Shown: in pieces, positions 24,001 through 34,730 of the stretch | How positions within the stretch are numbered: the stretch's first letter is position 1 | How the letters are laid out: every line of letters starts with the position of its first letter | Assembly (NCBI GenBank): GCA_000827325.1 | Contig: KN832873.1 | Location: 1,750,245-1,814,244 of the forward strand | Length of the DNA stretch: 64,000 nt | Reading direction: 5' to 3' | Origin: Oidiodendron maius Zn | Lineage: Eukaryota; Ascomycota; Leotiomycetes; Myxotrichaceae | Notes under the pieces: generated by a model | Told to the model about the DNA's origin: nothing | Databases searched by the model: none | The model's input: only the letters and a program-made list of their open reading frames with translations | Program-made: the position numbers and the translations under genes

Positions 24001-24224
24001 CAGTGCCGCCTGGCAGGAAACAGAGGGTAAAAAACATACCGTCTGGCAAAGGATAATTGGCATGAGTCGCACTTGTAGGGCTTTACATTTGTATCTGAGA
24101 TTTGGTCAGGCTCTGCTTCTATCATGTCAAGTCCGAGGCTGGGGGCAGACTGACGGCTAGGAAGATGTCTCTCGAGATGTTCCTTTCTCTTGAAATTCTG
24201 GCCACAGTACGCACAAAACACCAT
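21078..24224 (-). CDS. CMR1: CMR1-type melanin regulator, two C2H2 fingers plus Zn2Cys6
   Basis: Exons 24224-24155, 24094-24040, 23986-22462, 22417-22302 and 22128-21078 give 938 residues. The first C2H2 finger is at residues 4-24 (CAYC, then HLPSH). The second is in YKCDSC followed by FARRDLLQKHHSTYH. They are followed directly by a Zn2Cys6 cluster, CSNC-ATAKAGC-DKKVPC-SRC-ADKNLPC. A long Ser/Thr/Pro region leads into a fungal-trans domain (SWGGDAWHIKMAMGG, YLAMLKHAGLLEP, LVYNWVMLDQELSLFHD). Two C2H2 fingers joined to Zn2Cys6 is the architecture of CMR1/PIG1/SMR1, the melanin activators, whose length is similar. Its place next to a naphthol reductase and a PKS supports that identity. The start is fixed by the first finger beginning at residue 4. 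Four introns: 60, 53, 44 and 173 nt; the last is long for this window but the frame and the family join are clean. Confidence 0.9.
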
Positions 24225-27200
24225 TATGTCGAAGGTTTCCGTGAAGCATAAACGTCGCTCTCGATTTGAAACGTCCTACTGCTTTCTAGGAGAGGAGAGA
24301 CAGGGCAGGTCTTATTTTTCACAGCGGGTAACGAATGGTGGAAAGGCTGCTCACCCAGCTGACAGCTTCATGGGAAGGATCTAGCTTTGTGAAGTGAGGA
24401 ATCCAACAGACAGCCAACAGATAAGAAACCGTATTACATGCGTGGCACTTTGTGTGAGAACCTAATTACTGATATTGACATCGACCAAGTTCATTAGCCT
24501 TTTCGGAGAAGTCCAGCATGGATCAATAGTCTGGGGTTGGGGGCATCATGAGCTACCACCGTAAGCGAACTCTGTGTTGGTCAAAGGGCTATGGCAGCTG
24601 TGGCTTTGCGGAGTCCGTCCTTTGTGATAGCCTTGGAAACAGATAATTATGGCACTGGGAGCCCGGCCAGACATGCGCTGAAAGCCCATGGCTCGAAAGG
24701 CGGCGAGAACGCCAATGTCGGCGCGACGATAATCGATCTCGCGAATTTGTGTGGCATTGGCGTCATGCAATGCACGTTTCGGCGATCAAGAGACCATATG
24801 CAGTGACCATCGGACGCAGATCAACGCCAGGGAACTTTCAAGTGGAACTCTGAGACTCGGAAGACTCGCGGAGCCAGACACGGGCCGTGACGTTGACCCT
24901 CCGAAGCACTCTGACGGTGCTTATAAGCCCGCTTATACGCCCCGGGATTGACAGCAGCTCAGCTTCATGTGAGGGGTTGGCGTTGAATAGGAGGCAGACC
25001 CATCGCAACAATGTCTTCTTCTGCCGTGCCATGGCAGAGATGCTGCCAGGGTCGGCCATGGGGCCAGAGCGGGTGGAGAGGGTAAGGAACGAGGCTGGCC
25101 GCTGCTGGCCGCGATGTCCTTATGGCATGACCCAATCGGAGCATGAGCCAAACCTGGCCGCCATCAAAGCTCCAGGAACAGGGCAGCCGGGGGTATCAAG
25201 CCTTGAGCTCGAAATCCGACGATTGTTAGGGCGCCGGCGGCTTGACCCGCCCGATCCCAAATGATGGCAGGCTTGACTAGTACGCTGCCCTAAGATCTGC
25301 AGAGCTATATAGACAGTCGAAGCTATTTCATGTCGATAATGGGCTAGGAAACGAGGGTTTTCTCCTGCAAATAATGCAGCGGCAATCAAATAATCCCCAT
25401 TGCATCGAGTCGCGCCACTCGTCACTCGAGCCAGAAATACACCAGCAACCCATGACCTCCAAGCGGCCTCAGAGCCTGGAGGGGTCTCGAACTCTCACTC
25501 ATGCCCGTTCCACCAGGTCGGTATACGAGAGCTGAATCCAACAAATTCTCGCCCGCTGCCAACGTTCTACTGCAAAACTAACGCGCAGCTTCGGCAAAAT
25601 AAGAAAGGCTGAATCGGTCAGAATGCATCATCGAAAACGCACCACTCAGAGGCGGTCTGCTGTCAGAATCCAGAAGCTGAGTGTCAGAATGTCCCTTTCC
25701 ATAACGTCTTGCTTGAAAGATCGGTGTGAACGAGCAGTATTATCAACATCCGGCATACAATGCGATGCGGATGCAAACCCCAACCCCTATCCAAGGCTCC
25801 TTGCACTTTGATCGACAGGACTATCGCCGACTGATGTGAACGTGCGCTGTATACTGCGGTAGTATCCTGGTATCATTGGTAACGTTAGCTCCATTGGAAC
25901 GTGATGGCACAGGCGGCGAGGAGGCTGGGATTATCAGCCTCGTGTAAACGTGCTGTACTACTACCCAACCTCTTGTCCCACAGAGCTTCAAGCGCGTCCA
26001 CGTCCACTGACAGGCATTATGGAATCCACGGAACCATTAAGCTACCAGAACTGGTGCAGAGGGGCTATATCCGAAGATATTCGACTCCTATTAGCTATGT
26101 GCTCTCGCTGAGACGAGAGAAATGTTGAATTGGCGGCTAGTTAGATTCCTTTATGGAAAACACTTGGTGATTCTGGTGCTCTGCCTCCAAAAAAAACCTC
26201 GGCCGAAACACATCTCAGTCATAGGAAAAATAGCGTTCGGACAGAAAACCGGAGACGAGGGCGTTCTGCTCTCGGAGGGCGCAGGGTCGTGTTGGACACC
26301 GCCGCCACCACGGTACCTGTGTTACAGATCTGCAGACATGATGAGCTACTGTACATGAGGAGTTTCGATAGCACCAATGTGGTGATACGAATGGATCCCG
26401 CAGCGGAGCGAAGCACCATAGCCAAGTTGCTAGGCGGATACACGAATTTCGACCCGTAGCTAGATAATATAGGAGTTAGTACGACATCGACGGAATATAT
26501 AATTCGCACGACGAAGTGAAACAGTCAAGTTACATCAAGGGAAAGATTCGCGCCGTCATTTCCACCCGGCGTACTGGCAAGTGTCATTAAAACCCACCCT
26601 GATATCAGTGAGTTGTCTTAGATGAGCGAGATGAGGTCTCGCTAGTTTAATCAGCATGTATTGAATGGAGTTCCACGGTGTCCAGGCCATAGTTTTGCAT
26701 CGCGAACGCATGAGTTCGCCGCCGTTCACTCTCAGAAATTATCCCATGGTTGCGAAGATGCCTCTGCCCAATCGCCCCTGAAGAGAGCGCTGTTATAATC
26801 GAAAGATGGCAAATTTGAACCCCAGCTAAGCTGCCAGCCCTCATAGGGAAGTATTATGAGAATCACGATACATGTAGTGAGACTTGACAAGTTAGCTAGA
26901 CCGAGACTTGACGCGTGATGATATTCAGCGCAATTCCACAGGAAAAGTAGGAGGCACCGTACATAACGGTTTTAGATATAGTGAAACTTCACAATACTTC
27001 CTCACGATCTGGCAGAAGGATGGATTCCAAGTGGTTGGATCAGGTAGCCTGAAGGTAATCCACCTTCTTCATAGACGCGAAATCGGCACAAATGGGTACA
27101 TCCGAAGCGAGGCTATCATCATCGCTCTCTTCACCTGTCCCCAGATGCAGCTGTATGCAGAGTAGGTCCCGTTCGTCCAAGTCAGCTCATGAAACATGCC

Positions 27201-27711
27201 GCTCCAACCGTGAGAGGCTTTGACCTGCACGAGGTTCTTGGAGCTCATATGTGTCTGGGTTTCAATAAACATGTTTCAGGCGACCAGCTGCACGTCTCAG
27301 GTATTGATACCCAGTGGAGACCCGGGGAACAAGGTGACGGCAGAGCGCTAACATGTAGGCCATCCGCTATAAGAAAGTATTCTCTCGCGCTCATCACATA
27401 TAGGAAATCTTAACTAGCGGTGGGGCCGCTTTGGGAATTAAAGACGGTAAGAAATTTGTAGGAATAACACCGACTGCTGACTGACGCATGTCGGTAGAGA
27501 AGCCACTCTACGCCTAGGTATGCAGGCGAAAGGAGAGGGCAAACCGGTGAAAATCGGGCTCGCTGTAAACACTCCCAATCTCTTCCAGACCTGGTGAGGT
27601 TCCCATTTTGGCGGTCTGGAATTGAGCACGTGACGCGGCCGACTAGTCCGGCCACCGACCACATCGTGAGGTTTGGTGGCTCTAAATTCTGGAATCCAGA
27701 GGCAATCGCAC
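24225..27711. other. 3.5 kb region without a convincing gene
   Basis: This is the longest gap in the window, between the start of the CMR1-like gene and the start of ATP11; both promoters lie in it. Both strands carry only short frames (the longest about 125 codons near 24887-25264) with no recognisable motif, splice pattern or family match. It is GC-richer at 24800-25260 and AT-richer afterwards. No tRNA cloverleaf or terminal repeats were found by eye. It could be extended regulatory DNA, a non-coding RNA locus or decayed sequence. Confidence 0.5.
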
Positions 27712-28687
27712 ATGATGGCAACCTTCCGAATATCTACGCTGCGCCGCATAGCTCCAGGCGCAGCTCCACATGTTCGGGTCTCCCAGCGTCGATGGGCCCA
27801 AGTCCACGGTGTCCGGTTTCTGGTAACCCAATACTCCGACCGCATCCTCGAGAAATATAAAGAGAAACTGGGCAAGAAAGCTAAGGAGTAAGCCCATCCG
27901 GCTAAGAATGGTACATCCTTCACGGCAGTTCATGTTCTAACATGCAATTGGTGGTAGGGAGGGCCTACGAGACATAGACCAGCTGAAAGAGGCGTACAAG
28001 GAGAAAATTCAAGATGTGAAGAAAGCCGCAATACCAATCCCAACTGTAGCTGCGTCGCGGACCACTTCGACAACATCGCCCCTGCCTGTCGCCCAAGTAT
28101 CTGCCGAGAGAACCCCCTCGTCTAACTCTGGGCTCAGGACTCTATCATCTTACCTAGATCTCGACAAGACAATGGACCTGCCTGAGAAAGAGATTGAAGC
28201 AATCTGGCGTCTTCGCCATGTGAATGATGCGCAGTCTCTCTGCGCCACGATTCCCCTGTCAGTATACCAAACAATCGAAGATACGGCCAAAACACATCCA
28301 CGCTTCATCCTCCCGCTACCGAAGGAAGGCCAAGGCGCCGAAATCCACTTTCTGCAATGGACTTTTCCCGCCGAGAACTCTGTGACGGTGCTTTTCACGC
28401 ACCTGGCAGAATATAAACTTAGAGGCGAGTTTAGCCAGCCTCACACAACAGTAACGCATCACTTGGAGCTGGCCAAAGATAAAGGGCTGGTCCTGTTGCA
28501 CGGCCAAGTTGTAGAAGGTAGAGGTGTTAGCGTGGACGAGGCCAAGTGGTTGGTCATGTGCCTGCAAAAGTTCTATGGCCTTGGTAGGGAGAATAACGAA
28601 CGAAGGAGACTTCTAGAATTATTTGGAAAGGGCGATGCATCTTTTAAAATAGAGAACCTCGTCGAAGAAGCGGAGAAGATTATTTAA
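27712..28687 (+). CDS. ATP11: Mitochondrial F1-ATPase assembly factor Atp11
   Basis: Exons 27712-27887 and 27958-28687 give 301 residues, close to yeast Atp11 (318). Atp11 is a matrix chaperone that binds free F1 beta subunit during ATP synthase assembly. The N-terminus (MMATFRISTLRRIAPG and onward, Arg/Ser/Ala-rich, no acids) is a matrix-targeting presequence. A basic coiled stretch follows (ILEKYKEKLGKKAKEEG). The ATP11 domain follows with LDKTMDLPEKEIEAIWRLRH, PRFILPLP and LLHGQVVEG. The first of two consecutive ATGs was taken as the start. The intron is 70 nt with a CTAAC branch point. It is outside the metabolic cluster. Confidence 0.93.
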
Positions 28688-29561
28688 ATGTTTTGCGGTG
28701 GGACATGTATACAAGTGTATAACAAAAATTGCGTCAGATTACAAGTCAACAGTGGCTGATGTATCTAGGTTCATCAATATTGCCTACTATTTGGATCCTA
28801 GAGAGTCCTCCGGGCTTGGCTTTACTATAGAAATAGACAATACAACGCAAGAGAACAAATCAAACAACTTCAACATCCGCTACCAAGCTCGTCCCTTCAG
28901 TCCTTCTCACTCTCCTGTGAACACTTTAAGTTGGGTGATCCGGTGGGAGGGAGATAGAATGAAGTCAGTTGGTTTATACATAGGCCGTTGTCTTATTTTC
29001 TCGTGGTGTTTAATTTGATTCCAGCGAACAGGGTCCTAAGAAACGAGAAGGCTTTAATAAATATAGAAAGGATTTAGAGGTAAGATATTTATGGCTTTAC
29101 CATCAAGGCTGAAATAGGTGATTCGAGTAGGCTCAGAAGGTCGAGCTCCATCGCCTTCTCTGTTTGAGTTTGAAACTTTCTTTCCCTCATAGCTGAAAGA
29201 TGCCTTCTTGACTTAAAAGCCCGCCTACACGGACATTATAACTTATACTGTGGCACGCCTACTGAATATAAGAATAATGCAAAATATCTGATCTAACGAT
29301 GCTTTCGGCTCATTCTATACCGAGGCAATCTCTAACTCACTTTATCTCTAGGCAGGATGCGAAGCACTCTCCATTTAAGTAACACTGTTAATTCGGGTTT
29401 GTCTAAATGTTACCGCTAATCTCCTTCTTTAGGCTATCTAGATAATCTGCGCTTCGTCGACATCTTATTGTCATAGCTTCATCGCGTCAAGCCTTACCTA
29501 TCCCGTGAAGACAAATAGTGCATTCTTGAATAGTCTGCATTACTACAAAGAAATAGACGCA
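28688..29561. other. Intergenic, AT-rich
   Basis: An 874-nt region between ATP11 and the unrecognised gene downstream. Only short frames are present; nothing is supported. Confidence 0.5.
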
Positions 29562-30632
29562 ATGGATAATGTTGCTTCAACACCACAGCAACGCGAGAAA
29601 CACAAGAATATTCCTTCTCCGGTTTCCCTGCCCAAAATCCGTCACTGTAATCGGAAAAGACAGCTACCTGGAAATAGAAAACAACCAATCAAACCACTTT
29701 CAAGTTCCAGCTGTCTTGGTAACAAACTCAAACAGCAGAATAAAATTAGGAAACTGGGCCCACAGGACCGCTCACTTCCTTCACGATTTACTCCTACCCG
29801 AAACACCCTGCCTCAAAGCCCAACGCCTCTTGAGATCCCTCTTTTGCAACCCAAGACACTGGATGGACTAAAAATGCAAGACATCCTGGACAAAAAGCCT
29901 GCTTCTTTTGGACCCAACCAAAAGAAAGCCATCTACCGATGGATGTGGCAATATAACACAACTACGGCCAAGGGCTACGAAATTGAATTACAGTCACTGC
30001 TGGCGAGTCTCGGATTCTGCAATAGAGCATTCTCTCCTAAACTGAAAGAGCTGCTTCGCACGAAAGCATACGAACAAATTCGGCACAACGGGATAGAGCT
30101 AAGAAGGAGAGGGGTCGTCACCACGGCGTTAGATGAGAAGAAGAAGAAAGTTGCGCAGTTTGCAGAATGGACGGAGGGTTGGATGTCGAAAAGCTGGGAT
30201 GGCTCCCCACAACCTCCGAGTTGGAGACAGCTCTTTTTCAGCCCATACTTCGGAGAATCTCATAGGCAGCCCCACAAAAAACTCCCCGTTGTGATTAACA
30301 GGGATACAGATTCCCATATTGAGCCTGAAAAATTTGTGGTAGAGAAGACTGGGGCATCCGGGTCCAATAACCCTGAGCCGGATAGACCATCTATTACTTC
30401 TGATGAGTCTCAAGAGCGGAATAAGATGATGTTAGAGACTTGCAACATTTACTGCAACTCAATTGGAATGACCTCTGGCCCAAATTACGAAGTAGATGTG
30501 TCACAATTGCTGAGGTATCAAGGAGTGCAGCTCACCCCCAATGATGCACATCGCCCACTGCAGACCAGTCCTACGTTTGTGGGGATGTATTCGGACGTAT
30601 ATGATCAAGAATTTTACGACAGAGATAAATAG
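29562..30632 (+). CDS. Unrecognised basic protein
   Basis: This single open frame of 356 residues starts at the first in-frame ATG. I do not recognise a family. The first about 100 residues are basic and Ser/Pro/Gln-rich, with a run rich in Lys/Arg (KIRHCNRKRQLPGNRKQ) that could be a nuclear signal. The middle, about 115-240, is more ordered, with KKAIYRWMWQYNTTTAKGYEIELQSLLASLGF and a Trp-rich segment (AEWTEGWMSKSWDGSPQPPSW). The C-terminal third is polar. No signal peptide or membrane segment is seen. Codon use looks ordinary, and the length without stops in AT-rich DNA argues that it is real. It may be a lineage-specific gene. Confidence 0.6.
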   Translation: MDNVASTPQQREKHKNIPSPVSLPKIRHCNRKRQLPGNRKQPIKPLSSSSCLGNKLKQQNKIRKLGPQDRSLPSRFTPTRNTLPQSPTPLEIPLLQPKTLDGLKMQDILDKKPASFGPNQKKAIYRWMWQYNTTTAKGYEIELQSLLASLGFCNRAFSPKLKELLRTKAYEQIRHNGIELRRRGVVTTALDEKKKKVAQFAEWTEGWMSKSWDGSPQPPSWRQLFFSPYFGESHRQPHKKLPVVINRDTDSHIEPEKFVVEKTGASGSNNPEPDRPSITSDESQERNKMMLETCNIYCNSIGMTSGPNYEVDVSQLLRYQGVQLTPNDAHRPLQTSPTFVGMYSDVYDQEFYDRDK

Positions 30633-31141
30633 TTGGGATAAGAGAACAAAGTCGAAAACGGTGGAGAAGTTATCGAGAATCAGGTTGATGATATCATTGA
30701 TACGAAAACAGTCTGCTAAAGAATGCTCTTCTCAAATGCCTATATTGACATATAGTTGGGCCATAGAAAAGATTTCTAGTTTGCGGCAATCTCTGACAGC
30801 ATTGATGATTGTGTATTTTGACGTAGTAATATGAACCGCTTCTTGCAGTGACGTTCATTGCAATGTTCTGGTGAATATTCGCTAGACCTACGTCTTTGGC
30901 AAGTCAACGATTCTGGACAGAATTCTCTTAATCCTCTATAGATAATTGTTAGGATGGTTTTAATCCAATTCACAGCGTAGGATCTTGCTCTGGATTTTGC
31001 TTTACATATTCATTGTGCTGTTCTACTTTCGGTCTCAGGATATCCTTATCATTCAAAGCAGCCTGCAAGCGCTTTGTTTCCCGTGACGATGCAAGCTACA
31101 GCTGGCTGTACAGCCACAAAGCACGAACCTAGTACCCTCCT
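30633..31141. other. Intergenic, convergent 3' ends
   Basis: A 509-nt gap between the unrecognised gene (+) and the BTB gene (-). AT-rich, with nothing recognisable. Confidence 0.55.
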
Positions 31142-32176
31142 TCAAGTACCCCATAAGTAGCATCCCTCCTCAGCATCCGCTCCCGTACCCGTCAGTTCCC
31201 TTTCAAATTTGATGCGGGGACCGGGAGAGAAGGAATGAATATGATACTGGCAAGGCCAAGCACCTTGTTTATCCTTCAATTTTTCAACATCCCCCAGACA
31301 CTCAACACAGCCAATCTCACCCTGGCAGTCCCTGATCCTCGGGTCTCGGCCAAGGCTATCCAGGCTCTTCAAAGTGTAGATGAAATCAAGCAGCGCCTCT
31401 CTATTCTCTGCCATGAAAATAGCGAGCATATCCGGGTGCAAGTCTCCGCGGGAGGGCATGGCAAACAGGAGGCTTGCAATGCAAAATTGACGAAGCTTAG
31501 ATCCATTGGGGGTATTCAAGTACACGGCAGTGACGAGAGTGATATCGGGGAGCTTCTCCAAGTATAGGAATCCATCCTGGATGGCATCCATGATCTTGTT
31601 GCAGATGACTGGCTCAATCTGAAACTTGTCGGAGAATGCATATAACTGGCAGAGATCGTGGAGCCTCTGGGTGTTGGCCTGCATATTCAAACCTCGGTGG
31701 ACGCCCGGGATAGCTTTGGTGTAGAGGTACTCAACAAACAACTTGAAAACGCGAGGTTCCTCTTTACAAAGATTCACACGTTCGGTAGGCTTCCTCTCAG
31801 GTGGAAACATATCGGAAAAGATATGTCCGGCGTTGAGGAGTAACTGCCTGTGGATTGCGAATTCAGCTTTGTGGAATCCGACATAAAGGTGGACAATTTC
31901 AGAGCCCATTTCCCTGGTGAGAATTTAGCTTGAGCCACCTGAATATTACAGGGCGCGTCTGATATACTCGACGACAAGTCGCTCCTCTCTCTGGTTATTG
32001 TTGGCAATGCCCTGAGACGAACTCGAGAGCACAGTCAGCGCCAGTTTAGTTTCGACGGGTTTGATGTCTGGTTTTAGTTAGTAGAGTTTACAAAGAGCAC
32101 TCTTTGGCTGATAGGTGAGAGATATCGTACCCTCTATCGTAACAGGGTTGCCAGAGACTTCTTTATTGGACTCCAT
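31142..32176 (-). CDS. BTB/POZ-domain protein
   Basis: The well-supported exon, 31913-31142, encodes a fungal BTB/POZ protein. HLYVGFHKAEFAIHRQLLLNAGHIFSDMF is the start of the fold, KLFVEYLYTKAIPGV the middle, and the back half is the all-helical extension common in fungal BTB proteins. Such proteins dimerise and often act as cullin-3 adaptors, but no partner domain is visible. The end is polar with several Cys (DCQGEIGCVECLGD). I propose two upstream exons, 32176-32131 and 32067-31950, that keep the frame (start MESNKEVSGNPVTIEDIKP) and give 311 residues in all. However, the second intron would be only 36 nt. If that is wrong, translation may start at the ATG at 31909. Confidence 0.75.
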
Positions 32177-33237
32177 GAGGATGGGCGCGTGTAACACTCG
32201 TCGAATGTGTTCTTTGTCTGCTGTTGGAGTTGTGGAGCAAATAGAGAGATGGATGAGGACTTACTGTGTTGTATTTCAAGCAGACGCGACGGTTGAGCAT
32301 AGATCGACACAGATAATTTGCAAAATGATCCTTCGAGAAACCATATTTATTTCCCGCTTAGCGCGATGCGAATTCAATACGTTGGGGACTGTCCATGGCC
32401 GGCAAAACTCAGGGGCTCGCTTAACGCCGCGTTGAAAAGGGGAGGAGCGGTGGGCATGGCAAAGTTATGGGATATGGTGATTATAATGCCCGACTGTCTT
32501 TGTGCAGCTATGGTGGTTTAGATAGAGCTTATGGATATCTTTATTCAAAGATTTGGAGAACAATGAATATACGTAACTCTCAATCTCCAAATAGCCACCC
32601 GAATTTCAAAATTGAAGAACGAAATTTGGAAATAATGCCTCTCATAAATCAAGAATCTGCACGTCCTATTCACCTATTTGCCCTTTCGATAACACGTACC
32701 CATAAAGCGAAGATTTTACACAATCTCATATGCCATTCCATTCATTATTGCTATTCTAATATATTCCCATATTCCACACAACGCCCAGATGAGATTCTGC
32801 CACCTTATACTCATGACTGCAGGAGAAGAGGAAAACTGACCAGTGTGCATATCCCCAGGACATGAACTGAGAAAGGAGGAGGACGGTCTGAAGTGGTATC
32901 ATGGTTATTCGAGTGCCGTCCTGAAGGCCTGGCACAAAGTCTAAATTCAAGTCTTGTCTTCGAAAGGAAGGAGATGATAAAACGCGGAGCAGCGTAGGCA
33001 AGTATTCCCACCCCAAGCGCTACAACAAAGCTCGCGCCCCGATCCGTTTATAATAGGCAAAGCTCCTAACCCCCCACCCCTGCCTGTTGTGTCCCTTTTG
33101 TAGTCTGTGCGTTACCGGCCATTGCAATCGTGCTTCTTGAAGTCGACATACATATCTGCGCCCCGCACTATTCGTTATACAAATTCCTCCGCCTTTCATC
33201 CGGTAACGGTACTATCTTCGAATATGCCCCCTAACGA
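32177..33237. other. Intergenic
   Basis: About 1.06 kb between the BTB gene start and the 3' end of the cyclin gene, both on the - strand. It is AT-rich at 32500-32800 and has no supported feature. Confidence 0.5.
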
Positions 33238-34730
33238 TTAAGGGCTCTGCGGCACGGTCATTTCCACGTCCTCGGGATAGGCCATGCCAGACGCAGTACT
33301 CCGTCGCTGTGCGATGACCTCCCTCGCATAGAATTCAACGAGCATCGTACCATAGGCTTCTAGCTCTTCCACGGGCACGGATAGTCGGAAGTCATTGAGG
33401 AGGAGGAATTGCAGCTCCAGGTGATTAAGTTCAGCGAGAGGGAGACCTCCAACCTAATCTGGTAATCAGCACAGCTCATAACCAGATGGAAGAAATGAGA
33501 CGAGAAACATACCTTAGCATATCTCGAATTGGTGTAGAAAACATCCGAGAAGAATTTGCTGGCACACGTAACCCCTGATATCACTAGTCGGTGGATATTA
33601 AAGCTGTCGACCACAAAAAAATGACTGAGAGGATACTGGGCCGGCTCTTGCTCTCCCTTTGGCGCATGGGTATATTGATCCTTCTCTGCATCTGACAAGC
33701 TGTCGTGCTCACTCCTGGGCTCCACTGGGCTATCCGCCAGATCGGAGCCGGACGCAGAGTAGGATGTCGAGGGACGGGAATCTGGATCGGTCATCTCCGA
33801 GTCACGACGGGGCGCCTGGACGGGGGCTGTATTCACGCGCTCGGTCATGCGGTCAAAGTAGACCAGCAAGCTAAGAAACACCTCATAGGTGGTCGGGCAG
33901 TATTTATGTATGCGACTCAAGTAGCTCAGGATGGTTATGCTGGGAACGTTTTTTCCATGAAATGCCAAGACGCTAGACGACATGCCGCTCAGATGTGGGG
34001 AATCTCCTGAATATGGTAAGGGACGGTGTAAGTTCTCATGCTGCCGATCGTTCGTCGTAGTTATCTTGGTCAAGAGCCCGGCCACCATCTCGATAATGTC
34101 CGTGATAGGCATTCCGCTGATCTCGTACTTCAGCGTGGCATCGTCTGGTGTCTTCCGTCGTCCTGCCTGGCCCCTTGATGAGAGAAACTCCTCATTGGCG
34201 AAGCTGCGGATGTGCGCCAGATCTTTGACCTTGATTGTGTTCGATCCGTACTTTGCGATGTTATCCATGGACCTGGCGGGTCTGGCGAGAGGCTTTGCAG
34301 GCTGGGAGGATAAGGGGGCGCTGGCTGTCAGCTTTGGATCGTTGCTCCACTCTTGACCATGCGGTGCAGAGGTTGGAGGGAAGCTCTGCTGGCTCGAGAA
34401 CTGCTGGTGGGGGTGGGTGGAGGTGCTTTGGGCTGGGCCTGTAGGCGACATTGATCGTCCAGCGTCCGTCGCTGCCTTTCGTCTGAGATCTTCCTCAGCA
34501 TATTTCACGGATGGCGGGATCCTCGAGGCTGGAGGGGGAGCGGGTTCGGTGGCTGAGATCGGCTGAGGAGGTCCTGGGCTGGGTGGGATGCGGGGACGTG
34601 GGGGTGGTTCGGTATTCGAGAGGGACGGATATGAGGATTCGGATGACCGTTGTGGTGGAGGAGACCCCGATCTCGTATGAGTGTGATTCCACATAGAGTC
34701 GGATACAAAGTCGCTGACCAGCGCGGCCAT
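33238..34730 (-). CDS. Pho80-type cyclin
   Basis: Exons 34730-33513 and 33453-33238 give 477 residues. The protein is a cyclin of the PHO80/PREG family, partner of a Pho85-type kinase in phosphate and nutrient signalling. The first about 180 residues are Pro/Ser-rich and disordered. The cyclin fold follows: ISGMPITDIIEMVAGLLTKI, then FHGKNVPSITILSYLSRIHKYCP, VFLSLLVYFDRMTE, and after a disordered acidic insertion of about 65 residues, FFVVDSFNIHRLVISGV and SDVFYTNSRYAKVGGL. It ends with HLELQFLLLNDFRLSV, the conserved closing helix. The insertion inside the cyclin box is typical of filamentous fungal members. The intron is 59 nt. Confidence 0.9.

Noticed and set aside
24887-25264. 125-codon + frame in the large gap
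   Set aside because: GC-biased composition, several overlapping frames of similar length on the other strand, no recognisable domain.
25470-25530. tRNA-like A-box and B-box sequences on the - strand (TGGTGGAACGG and AGTTCGAGACC)
   Set aside because: The two boxes are only about 11 nt apart, no acceptor or anticodon stem can be drawn, and the T-stem does not pair.
26800-26840. T-loop-like GGTTCAAAT on the - strand
   Set aside because: Flanking bases do not pair into a T-stem and no cloverleaf can be formed upstream.
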